DNA from: Nitrospirota bacterium
GTDB lineage: Bacteria; Nitrospirota; Thermodesulfovibrionia; UBA6902
Reading direction: 5' to 3'
DNA: 64,000 nt
Assembly (NCBI GenBank): GCA_016234115.1
Contig: JACRHD010000012.1
Span: forward strand, 78,128 to 142,127
In this document: piece by piece, positions 54,915-64,000 of the stretch
How the letters are laid out: every line of letters begins with the position of its first letter
How positions within the stretch are numbered: the stretch's first letter is position 1
Program-made: the position numbers and the translations under genes
Notes under the pieces: generated by a model
What the model saw: only the letters and a program-made list of their open reading frames with translations
The model's database searches: none
What the model was told of the DNA's origin: nothing

Positions 54915-57446
54915 CTAAATTACGATATTCACCAGCTTCCCTTTTACCACCACGACCTTCTTCAACGTCTTGTCTTTAATATGGTCCTGCACTTTCGGAT
55001 CGGAGAAGGCCTGTTCCTTAAGCGCTTCATCGTCAAGACCGGCAGCGACCATGATCCTGCCCCTGACCTTCCCGTTTATCTGGATTACGAGCTCAACTTC
55101 TTCTTCCCTCGCTATTTCCTCATTCCACGCGGGCCACGACTGTCTCAGGAGGCTTTCCTTTTCGGCGGTCTGCTGCCATAGTTCTTCCGCAATATGCGGG
55201 GCAAAAGGAGAAAGCAGAATGATCAACTGTCTCATGCTGAAGCTTAGGACCATGAAATCTTCATCGTCCGACGGATTAAACGCCGATATTTCATTGATCA
55301 GCTCCATCAGGGCGGCTATGGCCGTATTGAAATGGTAGTCCCTCTCGATGCTGCCCGTGACTTTCCTGATCGTCTGATGGGTCTTTCGCAATAGTGACGA
55401 GTGACGAGTGACGAGTGACGGGTTTGGAGTAGAGTTCAACACCCTCGGGTCAGAGGCTTCTTCATCTTTTACCCTGTTACTTGCAACTTGTAACTTGTCA
55501 CTGTATTTGTACACCAGGCCCCACACCCGGTTTAAAAACCTGTATGCGCCTTCCACGCCCTGGTCGGACCATTCGAGGTCCCTCTCCGGAGGGGCGGCGA
55601 ACATGCAGAACACCCTGACAGTGTCTGCGCCGTATTTGTTTATCAGGAAATCCGGGTCCACGACATTGCCCTTTGATTTGGACATCTTGGCGCCGTCCTT
55701 GATCACCATTCCCTGTGTAAGGAGGCTTGTAAACGGTTCATCGACTTTTATAAGCCCGATGTCCCTCATGACTTTTGTAAAAAAGCGAGAGTAAAGCAGG
55801 TGGAGCACGGCGTGCTCGATCCCCCCGATATACTGATCAACCGGCATCCAATAAGAGAGTTTAGAGTCAAGAGTCGAGAGTTCGGAAGAGAAATCAACTT
55901 CAGCGTTTCCGCCGAGGCAGTAAGCGATGAAATACCATGAAGAGTCCACAAAGGTGTCCATGGTGTCCGTCTCCCTCCTGGCCTCTTTGCCGCATCCCGG
56001 ACATTTCGTATTTATGAAATCCTTCACCTCCAGCAGCGGCGAAGCCCCTTTGCCGGTAAACACGACGTCCTGCGGAAGGATGACGGGAAGTTCGTCATCA
56101 GGAACAGGCACAATACCGCATGAAGAACAGTATATTACCGGGATCGGCGTCCCCCAATATCTCTGGCGGGATATGCCCCAGTCCCTAAGCTTGTAGTTTA
56201 CGACCCTTTTACCGAGACCTTTCTGCTGGAGATGATCCGCGATCTTTGCCTTTGCATCACCGGAGGAAAGGCCGGAGAATTGCGCTGAATCGACGAGGAC
56301 ACCGTCTTCTTCAAAAGCCCGTGAAATTTCAGAAGCCGGATTTTCCGACTCTTGACCCTTGCCCCTTGACCCTTGACCCTCGATTACCACCTTGACCGGC
56401 AAGCCATACTTCTGCGCGAATTCAAAGTCCCTCTGGTCGTGCGCGGGCACTGCCATGATCGCGCCGGTGCCGTATTCCATAAGAACGAAGTTTGCGACCC
56501 AGATTGGAATCATATCTCCTGTCAGGGGATTTTCAGCATAATGGCCCGTAAAAACCCCTTCCTTCTTTTCGGGGTCATCTGAAAGGGCAGTTATCTCCTT
56601 CAACTTATTCTCATCTCTTACCAGCCCAGCGACAAGTGGGTGTTTTTTCGCGATGCTCATGAAGGTCGCGCCGTAAAGCGTGTCCTGCCTTGTGGTGAAT
56701 ATCCTTACGGTTTTCTCCGTGCCGGAGACCCTGAAATCGACCTCGACCCCTTCGCTGCGCCCGATCCAGTTGCGCTGCATCGTGACGACCTTTTCCGGCC
56801 AGCCGCCCAGGGTATCGGCGTCTCTTAAAAGCTCTTCCGCATATTCCGTGATTTTAAAAAACCACTGCTCAAGCTCTTTCTGCACAACAACGCTGTCGCA
56901 CCTCCAGCACTTCTCATCGATCACCTGTTCATTGGCAAGCACGGTCCCACAGGAGGGGCACCAGTTGACCGAAGAGGATTTCTTGTAAGCGAGGCCGCGT
57001 TCGAGCATCCTGAGAAAGAACCACTGGTTCCACCTGTAATATTCCGGCTTGCACGTCGTTACTTCCCTTGACCAATCGTAGCTCAGCCCTATTTTATTCA
57101 ACTGGCCCTTCATATAGTCGATATTTTCAAAGGTCCATTTCGCAGGGTGTACGCCGTGTTTGATGGCGGCGTTTTCAGCGGGGAGTCCGAACGAGTCCCA
57201 TCCCATCGGGTGCAGCACATTATATCCCCGCATCCTTTTGTACCTGGTAATGACGTCGCCGATGACGTAGTTCCTTACATGTCCCATGTGGATCCTGCCG
57301 GAGGGATACGGGAACATCTCGAGACAGTAAAATTTCGGGTGGTTGCCGTCTTCTCTTACGGTAAACAGGGCCTCACGCTCCCAATACGCCTGCCATTTTT
57401 TTTCCATCTCTCCGGCGCTATATTTCTCTTCCAAAAAAGCCTCCAT
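54915..57446 (-). CDS. leuS: leucyl-tRNA synthetase
   Basis: [52 protein letters not shown]. Confidence 0.98.
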   Translation of the reverse strand: MEAFLEEKYSAGEMEKKWQAYWEREALFTVREDGNHPKFYCLEMFPYPSGRIHMGHVRNYVIGDVITRYKRMRGYNVLHPMGWDSFGLPAENAAIKHGVHPAKWTFENIDYMKGQLNKIGLSYDWSREVTTCKPEYYRWNQWFFLRMLERGLAYKKSSSVNWCPSCGTVLANEQVIDEKCWRCDSVVVQKELEQWFFKITEYAEELLRDADTLGGWPEKVVTMQRNWIGRSEGVEVDFRVSGTEKTVRIFTTRQDTLYGATFMSIAKKHPLVAGLVRDENKLKEITALSDDPEKKEGVFTGHYAENPLTGDMIPIWVANFVLMEYGTGAIMAVPAHDQRDFEFAQKYGLPVKVVIEGQGSRGKGQESENPASEISRAFEEDGVLVDSAQFSGLSSGDAKAKIADHLQQKGLGKRVVNYKLRDWGISRQRYWGTPIPVIYCSSCGIVPVPDDELPVILPQDVVFTGKGASPLLEVKDFINTKCPGCGKEARRETDTMDTFVDSSWYFIAYCLGGNAEVDFSSELSTLDSKLSYWMPVDQYIGGIEHAVLHLLYSRFFTKVMRDIGLIKVDEPFTSLLTQGMVIKDGAKMSKSKGNVVDPDFLINKYGADTVRVFCMFAAPPERDLEWSDQGVEGAYRFLNRVWGLVYKYSDKLQVASNRVKDEEASDPRVLNSTPNPSLVTRHSSLLRKTHQTIRKVTGSIERDYHFNTAIAALMELINEISAFNPSDDEDFMVLSFSMRQLIILLSPFAPHIAEELWQQTAEKESLLRQSWPAWNEEIAREEEVELVIQINGKVRGRIMVAAGLDDEALKEQAFSDPKVQDHIKDKTLKKVVVVKGKLVNIVI

Positions 57447-57546
57447 GGCAACTGATTTCCATAATGTGGTCCGCGGCCCGCCGCTTCCCATAGCAGCAAA
57501 TCCTTTAAGTTTTATATTCTACCATAACAATTATGAGGCTGCTCGC

Positions 57547-57587
57547 AAAAAAAAGGGGAGGACCTTCCCGCATCAGAAGGTCCTCCC
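57547..57587 (-). terminator. terminator of the CARDB repeat gene
   Basis: 12-bp perfect stem GGGAGGACCTTC/GAAGGTCCTCCC followed on minus strand by T8. Confidence 0.85.
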
Positions 57588-57604
57588 GTGATACGGACAA
57601 ACCG

Positions 57605-60600
57605 TTACGGATTTATTGTTATAGATTTAGCGTAATTGTTGTTTGTCTCGCTCTTTTCAGCTATTATACCCGTCGCATCCGACCTGGCTATGATGTATCG
57701 GGCGCCGGCGGCTGTTCCGGCAGGTATGGTCACAGACGCGCTTCCGGTATCTGTCGCACCTGCCGTGAGTGCGGCCACTGCCCTTTCTCCTATTAACGTA
57801 TCTCCGGCATCGTACGTACTGTTGGTCGAGAGATAGAACCTGGTCGTTGACGCGCCCGCGCCGCCCTGACCGCTGTTTTTTGTCGAATCCGTCACGGTGA
57901 TCGTCGCCCCTGCCGCTGCGCTTGAAGGCGCCGTAAGGGCCGATACCGTGAGGTCGGGTCCGATGCTGATGGCCTTGCTCAGGTTGTTGTTGGTCTCGAG
58001 CAGTTCTACGACGACGCCGGCGGCATCCGCTATCGCTATTATGTAGAATGTACCCGAGGTTGTTCCGACGGGTATGGTTACAGACGCGCTTCCGGTATTT
58101 GTCGCCCCCGCCGCGATTGCCGCCACTGCCCGCTCTCCTATTAACGTATCTCCGGCATCGTACGTACTGTTGGTCGACAGATAGAACCTGGTCGTTGACG
58201 CGCCCGCGCTGCCCTGACCGATGTTCTTGATCGAATCCGTCACGGTGATCGTCGCCCCCGCTCCCGAGCCTGAAGGAACTGTAAGCGCCGATACCATGAG
58301 ATCATATCCTATCTTTACAGGCGCGCTTATATAATAATTGTTGGTCTCGCTGAGCTCCACAACAGCGCCGTCCGTATTCGCCTCCGCTATGATGTAGTAT
58401 GTGCCGGTTGTTGTTTCGGCAGGTATGGTTACAGACGTGCTAACGGTGCTTGAAGCCCCTGCCGCCAGCGCCTCCACGGCCCTTTCCCCGATAGAAGTGT
58501 CTCCGGCGTCATATGCCGTGTTGGTCGACAGATAGAACCTGGTCGTTGACTCGCCCGCGCCGCCCTGGCCGATATTCCGTGTGGTGTCCGTTACGGAGAT
58601 CGTCGCCCCGGCTGCGGCGCTTGAAGGCGCTGTAAGGGCCGATACCGTAATGTCCGTCCCTATTCTGATGAGTGTGCTCACGTAATTATTATTGGTCTGG
58701 CTCACTTCTTCGACAACGCCGTCTGCGTTCGCCCTTGCTATGACGTAGTACTCGCCCGCGACTGTGTCGGCAGGAATGGTTACAAGCGTGCTTCCGGTAT
58801 TCGTCGCGCCTGATGCGAGGACCGGGACCGACCTGCTGCCGATTAACGGATCTCCGGCGTCATAGGTGATGTCCGTCGACAGATAAAAGCTTGTCGTCGA
58901 CACTCCTGCGTCGCCCTGGCCGATGTTCTTTGTTGTTTCCGTCACGGAGACCGTAGCTCCGGCCCCGGTGCTTGACGGCGCCGTAAGGGCCGTTACTGTA
59001 AAATCGGTCCCTATATTGATAGGCTTGGCAAAGTTGTTGTTTGCCGCGTTCAATTCAGCAATGGCGTTGATCGCGTTCGCCTTCGCTATGATGTAATACG
59101 GGGCCGCAGATGTTCCGGCAGGTATGGTCACAGATGCGCTTCCCGAGCTTGAGGCCCCTGCCGCAAGGGGCTCGACAGTCCTGCTTCCGATAAGCGTATC
59201 TCCTGCGTCATAGGAGCCGTCCGTCGAGAGATAGAAACCGGTCGTTGTCGCCCCTGCGTCATCCGGGCCGAGGTTCTTTGTCGTGTCCGTCACGGAGATC
59301 GTTGCTCCTGACGCCGCGCTCACAGGCACTGTAAGGGCGGTCATCATGAGATCGGGTCCTATTTTGATTATTGTGCTTGTGAAGAAATTGTTCGTCCCGT
59401 TGAACTCCGCAACGGCACCGTCCGCATTGGCCCTTGCTACGATGTAGTATTCGCCCGCGACTGTGTCGGCAGGAATGGTCAGCGATGCGCTTCCGGTATT
59501 TAATGCCCCTGTTGCAAGTTCAGGGACCGATCTTCCGCCGATGTACGTATCTTCCGCATCATAGAAAATGTTAGCGGAGAGATAAAACCCGGTCGTCGTC
59601 GTCTCTGCGTTGCCCTGGCCCATGTTCTTTGTAGTATCTGTCGCAGAGATCGTTGCCCCGGCCCTTGCGGTTGCCGGAACCGATACGGCCGTCACCGTGA
59701 GATCAGGTCCTACGCTGATTGCTTCACTCACGTAATAATTGTTTGATTCAGACAGCTCCGTAACGACGCCGCCTGCGTCCGCCTTTGCGATGATGAAGTA
59801 CGTACTGGCGGTTATCCCTGCGGGGATGGTCACGGACGCGCTCCCGATGTTTGTCGCCCCTGTTGCAAGGGCAGGCACGGACCTGCTTCCAATAAGCGTA
59901 TCCGTCGCGTCAAACGTGATATTCGTCGACAGATAGAACCCTGTCGTTGACGCGGCCACGTCACCCTGGCCGGCATTGACTGTCGTGTCCGTCACTGAGA
60001 TAGTTGACCCGGCCTCTGCGCCGTCCGGCACTGTAAGGGCCGACACTGTAAGATCAGGTCCTATTTTGATTGATTTGCTGAAGTTGTTATTGGTCTCGCT
60101 CAATTCCCCGACGGAGTCGTCCGCGTCGGCCTTTGCTATGATGTAATAAGCGCCGGCGCTTGTTCCAGCGGGAATGGTTACGGACGCGCTTCCCGTATTT
60201 GACGCCCCGGCCGCGATGACCGGCACAACCCTGTCGCCGATAAGCGCGTCTCCCGGGTCATAAGCGGCGTCCGCCGACAGATAGAACCCGGTTGTCGACG
60301 CCCCTGCATCCCCCTGACCGACATTATTGGTAAGGTCTGTCACGGAGATTGTTGCTCCGGCAGCCGCGTTTGCCGGTACTGTAAGGTTAGATACTGTGAG
60401 ATCAGGTCCTATTTTGATTATTGTGCTTATGTAGAAATTATTAGTCTCGCTCAACTCCACGACAGCGCCGTCAGCATCCGCCTTTGCGATGATGTAGTAC
60501 TCGCCGGCGGCTGTTCCCGCAGGAATGGTCACGGTCGCGCTTCCGGAATTTGACGAGCCTGACGTCATGGCCGCCACGGCCCTGTCGCCGATAGACGTAT

Positions 60601-63600
60601 CTCCCGCTCCATACGTGGAGTCCGCCGAGAGATAGAATCTGGTCGTTGATGCGCCGACATCCCCGTATCCGACGTTCCTTGTCGTATCTGTCACAGAGAC
60701 CGCTGAGCCTGCCGCCGCACTTGCCGGCACTGTAAGGGCCGTTACTGCAAGATCAGGCCCTATATTGATTATTGAGCTTACATAATAATTGTTCGTTTCG
60801 CTCAACTCCGCTACAGCGCCGCCTGCATCCGCCTTTGCAATAATGCGGTACGCCCCGGCAGATGTCCCGGCAGGGATGGTCACAGTCGCGCTTCCGGTGC
60901 TTGCCGTCGCTGACGGGAGAGCAGAAACAGACCTGCTTCCGACGGAGAGGTCTCCAGCGTCATATGAGGCGTCCGCCGACAGATAGTAAGCGGTCGTCGA
61001 TCCCCCGGCATTCCCCGCGCTGACGTTGTTCGTAGTGTCCGTCACAGAGATCGTCGCTCCCGCTCCGGAGCTGGCCGGAACCGTCAAGGCAGAGATTATG
61101 AGATCAGGCCCTATATTGACGGACCTGCTCAGGTAGTTGTTGGTCCCGCTGAGCTCCCCGGCAGCGCCATCCGCGTTCGCCATCGCTATAATGTAATATG
61201 TGCCCGCGCCTGTTTCCGCAGGAATGGTTAATGTCGCGCTTCCCGCGCTTGTCGACCCTGCCGCAATAGCCGCCACAGCTCTCTCTCCGATCTTCGTATC
61301 CGCCGCGTCAAATGTATAGTCCGCCGACAAATAGTACCAGGTCGTCGACGCCCCCGCTTCACCAGCACCGATGTTGCCGGTCACATCCGAAACGGAGATC
61401 GTTGCTCCGGCCCCCGCGCTTGCCGGTACTGTAAGCGCCGATACTATAAGATCAGGTCCTATATTGATTTGTCTGCTGAAGTAATTGTTGGTCCCGCTGA
61501 GTTCCGCGACAAGGCCGTCCGCATTCGCCATCGCTATAATGAAATACGCGCCCGCGCCTGTTCCGGCAGGAATGGTTACAGACGCGCTACCCGAATCCGA
61601 GGCCCCCGACGCCACAGGCTGCACTGTCCTGCTTCCAATGAAGGTATCCGTAGCTTCGTCATACTCGTTGTCGGTTGACAGATAAAACCCGGTCGTTGAG
61701 GCCTCTGCATCTCCGTCGCCGACGTTATTTGTCGTGTCCGTCACGGAAATAATGTCCCCTTCCGCCGCGATTGCCGGCGCTGTAAGGGCCGACACAATGA
61801 GATCAGGTCCTACGTTTATTTGTCTGCTGAAGTAATTGTTGGTCCCGCTAAGCTCCCCGACAGCTCCATCTGCATTCGCCCTTGCTATTATATAGTAAGC
61901 GCCGCCGGGTGTATCGGCAGGAACAATAACGTCCGTACTTCCGGCATCGAACGCCCCTGCCGCAAGCGCCGCCACAGCCCTGCTTCCTAAAGGTGTATCT
62001 CCGGCGTCATACGCAAGGTCCGGCGACAGATAGAACCCGGTCGTAGAAGTCCCGGCATCACCCTGGCCGGTGTTATGCGTCGTGTCTGTAACAGTGATTG
62101 TTTCTCCGGCTGATGCGCTTGCCGGGGCTGTAAAGTCTGAAACCATTAAATCAGGTCCGATGCTTATGGATTCAATATAGTAATTGTTTGTCTCGTTCAG
62201 CTCCGCCACAATACCCTCCGCATCCGCCTTTGCTATGATGAAATACGCGCCCGCAAATGTTCCATCGGGTATGGTTAAAACGGCGCTCCCGGTATCCGAT
62301 GCCCCTGATGCGAGAGTCAGCGCCGCCCTGCCTCCAAGCTCGGTGTCACCCGCGTCCCACGTGCTGTCCTCTGAAAGATATATCTTCGTTGCCGCAGCCG
62401 CGGGGCATCCCCCGACGTTCCGGGTCGTGTCCGTAACTGTTATGGTCTTGCCTGCTCCCGACACAGTCGGCGCGGAAATATCCGATACAGTGAGGTCAGG
62501 GCCCGTGCTGATGGGTTTACTGTTGTAATTATTTGTTTCGCTCATCTCAGCAATAATACCGTCGGCGTCCGCTGCCGCGATAATGTAGAATGTGCCTGAA
62601 CACGCGCCTGCCGGAACGTTAATAGTCACTATGCCGGAACTACCGGCTCCCGGTTCAAGCGCCTGCGCTGCCATGGTCCCGAGATATGTGTCTCCGGCGT
62701 CCCATGAGCTGTCCGTTGACCAGTATAATTTTGTTGCCGATGCCACCGCCGGGTCTGTGCCCTGGTTCTTTGTTGTGCCGCTTACAGATATGTTTGTCCC
62801 GGGGAATGCCGTTGATGGGACATATAATGAGATTACTGTAAGATCGATATTCGAGGTCTGGCAGTTGGGGTCCATGGCATCTGTTAATCCGTCACAGTCA
62901 TTGTCATTTCCGTCGGAACAAATCTCTGTTGAGGGCGCGCCCGGATTGCAGTTATTGCTTCCCCAGTTGCCCGTGGTGCAGGTCTCTGTCCCCGTTGAAG
63001 CGCATGACCCTACTCCGCAGCTTGTAGGCTGTGTAAGGTTTTCATCTGCTGCGCCGTCACAATCATCGTCTGCGTTATTGCATATCTCCGCGGAGGGCGT
63101 TCCTGCCGAGCATGTGTCACCGCCGAATACTCCGTTCGTGCAGGTCTCTATTCCCGTGCTTGCGCATGCCCCTACTCCGCAGCTTGTCGGCTGTGTAAGG
63201 TTTTCATCTGTTGATCCGTCACAGTCATCGTCTATATTGTTGCATATCTCCGTGGAAGGCGTTCCTGCCGTGCATATGTAGCCACCGAATACTCCGTTAG
63301 TGCAGGTCTCTATTCCAGTGCGTGCGCATGCCCCTACTCCGCAGCTTGCAGGCTGTGTAAGATTCTCATCCGTCGAGCCGTCACAGTCGTCGTCTATTCC
63401 ATTACACGTCTCTGCGGAAGGTGTTCCCGCTACGCATGAATCCACTACCGCTCCGGCTTCGCATGACGTTGAGCCTGCTGATGCGCAAGACCCAACTCCA
63501 CAGCTCGTTGCTGCAGGTGCATAGTTCTCATCCGCTGTTCCATTGCAGTTCTCGTCAGCACCATTACAGTTATCGTCTGCGCCAGTCGGGCTTCCCGCTA

Positions 63601-63880
63601 CGCATGAATCCACAACAGCTCCGGCATCGCATGACGTTGAGCCCGTTGATGCGCACGCCCCAACTCCGCAGCTCGTTGCTGCAGGTGCATAGTTCTCATC
63701 CGCTGTTCCATTACAGTTCTCGTCAGTACCATTACAGTTATCGTCTGCGCCAGTCGGGCTTCCCGCTACGCATGAATCCACAACAGCTCCGGCATCGCAT
63801 GACGTCGAGCCCGTTGATGCGCACGCCCCAACTCCGCAGCTCGTTGCTGCAGGTGCATAGTTCTCATCCGCTGTTCCATT
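57605..63880 (-). CDS. giant secreted repeat protein: MopE-like Cys repeats then about 15 CARDB repeats (5' end outside window)
   Basis: Repeated CNGIDDDCDGSTDENLTQPASCGVGAC units and GPDLTVSALTVPASAAAGATISVTDTTKN...GTYYIIAKADADGAVAELSETNNY units; frame open back to TGA at 63881-63883. Confidence 0.88.
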   Translation of the reverse strand, partial: NGTADENYAPAATSCGVGACASTGSTSCDAGAVVDSCVAGSPTGADDNCNGTDENCNGTADENYAPAATSCGVGACASTGSTSCDAGAVVDSCVAGSPTGADDNCNGADENCNGTADENYAPAATSCGVGSCASAGSTSCEAGAVVDSCVAGTPSAETCNGIDDDCDGSTDENLTQPASCGVGACARTGIETCTNGVFGGYICTAGTPSTEICNNIDDDCDGSTDENLTQPTSCGVGACASTGIETCTNGVFGGDTCSAGTPSAEICNNADDDCDGAADENLTQPTSCGVGSCASTGTETCTTGNWGSNNCNPGAPSTEICSDGNDNDCDGLTDAMDPNCQTSNIDLTVISLYVPSTAFPGTNISVSGTTKNQGTDPAVASATKLYWSTDSSWDAGDTYLGTMAAQALEPGAGSSGIVTINVPAGACSGTFYIIAAADADGIIAEMSETNNYNSKPISTGPDLTVSDISAPTVSGAGKTITVTDTTRNVGGCPAAAATKIYLSEDSTWDAGDTELGGRAALTLASGASDTGSAVLTIPDGTFAGAYFIIAKADAEGIVAELNETNNYYIESISIGPDLMVSDFTAPASASAGETITVTDTTHNTGQGDAGTSTTGFYLSPDLAYDAGDTPLGSRAVAALAAGAFDAGSTDVIVPADTPGGAYYIIARANADGAVGELSGTNNYFSRQINVGPDLIVSALTAPAIAAEGDIISVTDTTNNVGDGDAEASTTGFYLSTDNEYDEATDTFIGSRTVQPVASGASDSGSASVTIPAGTGAGAYFIIAMANADGLVAELSGTNNYFSRQINIGPDLIVSALTVPASAGAGATISVSDVTGNIGAGEAGASTTWYYLSADYTFDAADTKIGERAVAAIAAGSTSAGSATLTIPAETGAGTYYIIAMANADGAAGELSGTNNYLSRSVNIGPDLIISALTVPASSGAGATISVTDTTNNVSAGNAGGSTTAYYLSADASYDAGDLSVGSRSVSALPSATASTGSATVTIPAGTSAGAYRIIAKADAGGAVAELSETNNYYVSSIINIGPDLAVTALTVPASAAAGSAVSVTDTTRNVGYGDVGASTTRFYLSADSTYGAGDTSIGDRAVAAMTSGSSNSGSATVTIPAGTAAGEYYIIAKADADGAVVELSETNNFYISTIIKIGPDLTVSNLTVPANAAAGATISVTDLTNNVGQGDAGASTTGFYLSADAAYDPGDALIGDRVVPVIAAGASNTGSASVTIPAGTSAGAYYIIAKADADDSVGELSETNNNFSKSIKIGPDLTVSALTVPDGAEAGSTISVTDTTVNAGQGDVAASTTGFYLSTNITFDATDTLIGSRSVPALATGATNIGSASVTIPAGITASTYFIIAKADAGGVVTELSESNNYYVSEAISVGPDLTVTAVSVPATARAGATISATDTTKNMGQGNAETTTTGFYLSANIFYDAEDTYIGGRSVPELATGALNTGSASLTIPADTVAGEYYIVARANADGAVAEFNGTNNFFTSTIIKIGPDLMMTALTVPVSAASGATISVTDTTKNLGPDDAGATTTGFYLSTDGSYDAGDTLIGSRTVEPLAAGASSSGSASVTIPAGTSAAPYYIIAKANAINAIAELNAANNNFAKPINIGTDFTVTALTAPSSTGAGATVSVTETTKNIGQGDAGVSTTSFYLSTDITYDAGDPLIGSRSVPVLASGATNTGSTLVTIPADTVAGEYYVIARANADGVVEEVSQTNNNYVSTLIRIGTDITVSALTAPSSAAAGATISVTDTTRNIGQGGAGESTTRFYLSTNTAYDAGDTSIGERAVEALAAGASSTVSTSVTIPAETTTGTYYIIAEANTDGAVVELSETNNYYISAPVKIGYDLMVSALTVPSGSGAGATITVTDSIKNIGQGSAGASTTRFYLSTNSTYDAGDTLIGERAVAAIAAGATNTGSASVTIPVGTTSGTFYIIAIADAAGVVVELLETNNNLSKAISIGPDLTVSALTAPSSAAAGATITVTDSTKNSGQGGAGASTTRFYLSTNSTYDAGDTLIGERAVAALTAGATDTGSASVTIPAGTAAGARYIIARSDATGIIAEKSETNNNYAKSITINP

Positions 63881-64000
63881 TCAGTTCTCGTCAGTACCAT
63901 TACAGTTATCGTCTGCGCCAGTCGGGCTTCCCGCTACGCATGAATCCACAACAGCTCCGGCATCGCATGACGTCGAGCCCGTTGATGCGCACGCCCCAAC
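63545..64000 (-). repeat. 168-bp (56-aa) tandem repeats
   Basis: GCCAGTCGGGCTTCCCG landmark at 63581, 63749, 63917, i.e. 168-bp spacing; near-identical copies running off the window. Confidence 0.9.

Noticed and set aside
57605-63880. Regularly spaced DNA repeats as CRISPR or satellite
   Set aside because: About 360-bp periodicity is explained by translated CARDB domains
1-64000. tRNA or rRNA genes
   Set aside because: No cloverleaf-consistent or rRNA-like segments noticed; not exhaustively computed

Overview
64 kb of a bacterial chromosome, with no rRNA or tRNA genes seen. The gene content is compatible with a Nitrospirota-like or deltaproteobacterial lineage; this is inference only. Main content: minor pilin/pilY1 operon; pmbA; slipin; MacA/MacB-like exporter; an accessory stretch (about 12.3-14.6 kb) with two toxin-antitoxin modules and a decayed tcmP/DUF5131 pair; a VKOR-thioredoxin gene interrupted by an in-frame UGA; kdpFABC and kdpDE separated by a fur-znuACB operon; mscS; parA; a PAS histidine kinase; cspA; smc; transketolase; HD-GYP protein; SPASM radical SAM protein; glucan phosphorylase; a RAYT-type Y1 transposase; MBL hydrolase; murJ; rpsT; holA; lptE; leuS; and a giant MopE-like/CARDB repeat protein running off the right edge. 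Top observations: (1) UGA exactly at the first Cys of the Trx CxxC of VKOR-Trx, followed by a correctly spaced hairpin, making it a selenoprotein candidate; (2) a widespread set of degenerate 7-nt-period repeats with different consensus sequences, some translated inside leuS, pilX and an ABC ATPase; (3) a 22-nt module inserted into two unrelated palindromic repeats; (4) a RAYT element with perfect 21-bp terminal inverted repeats and a related solo end that truncates the DUF5131 gene; (5) small ORFs missing from the ORF track (kdpF, a 26-aa kdp leader protein, a 48-aa Cys-rich peptide next to a radical SAM gene).
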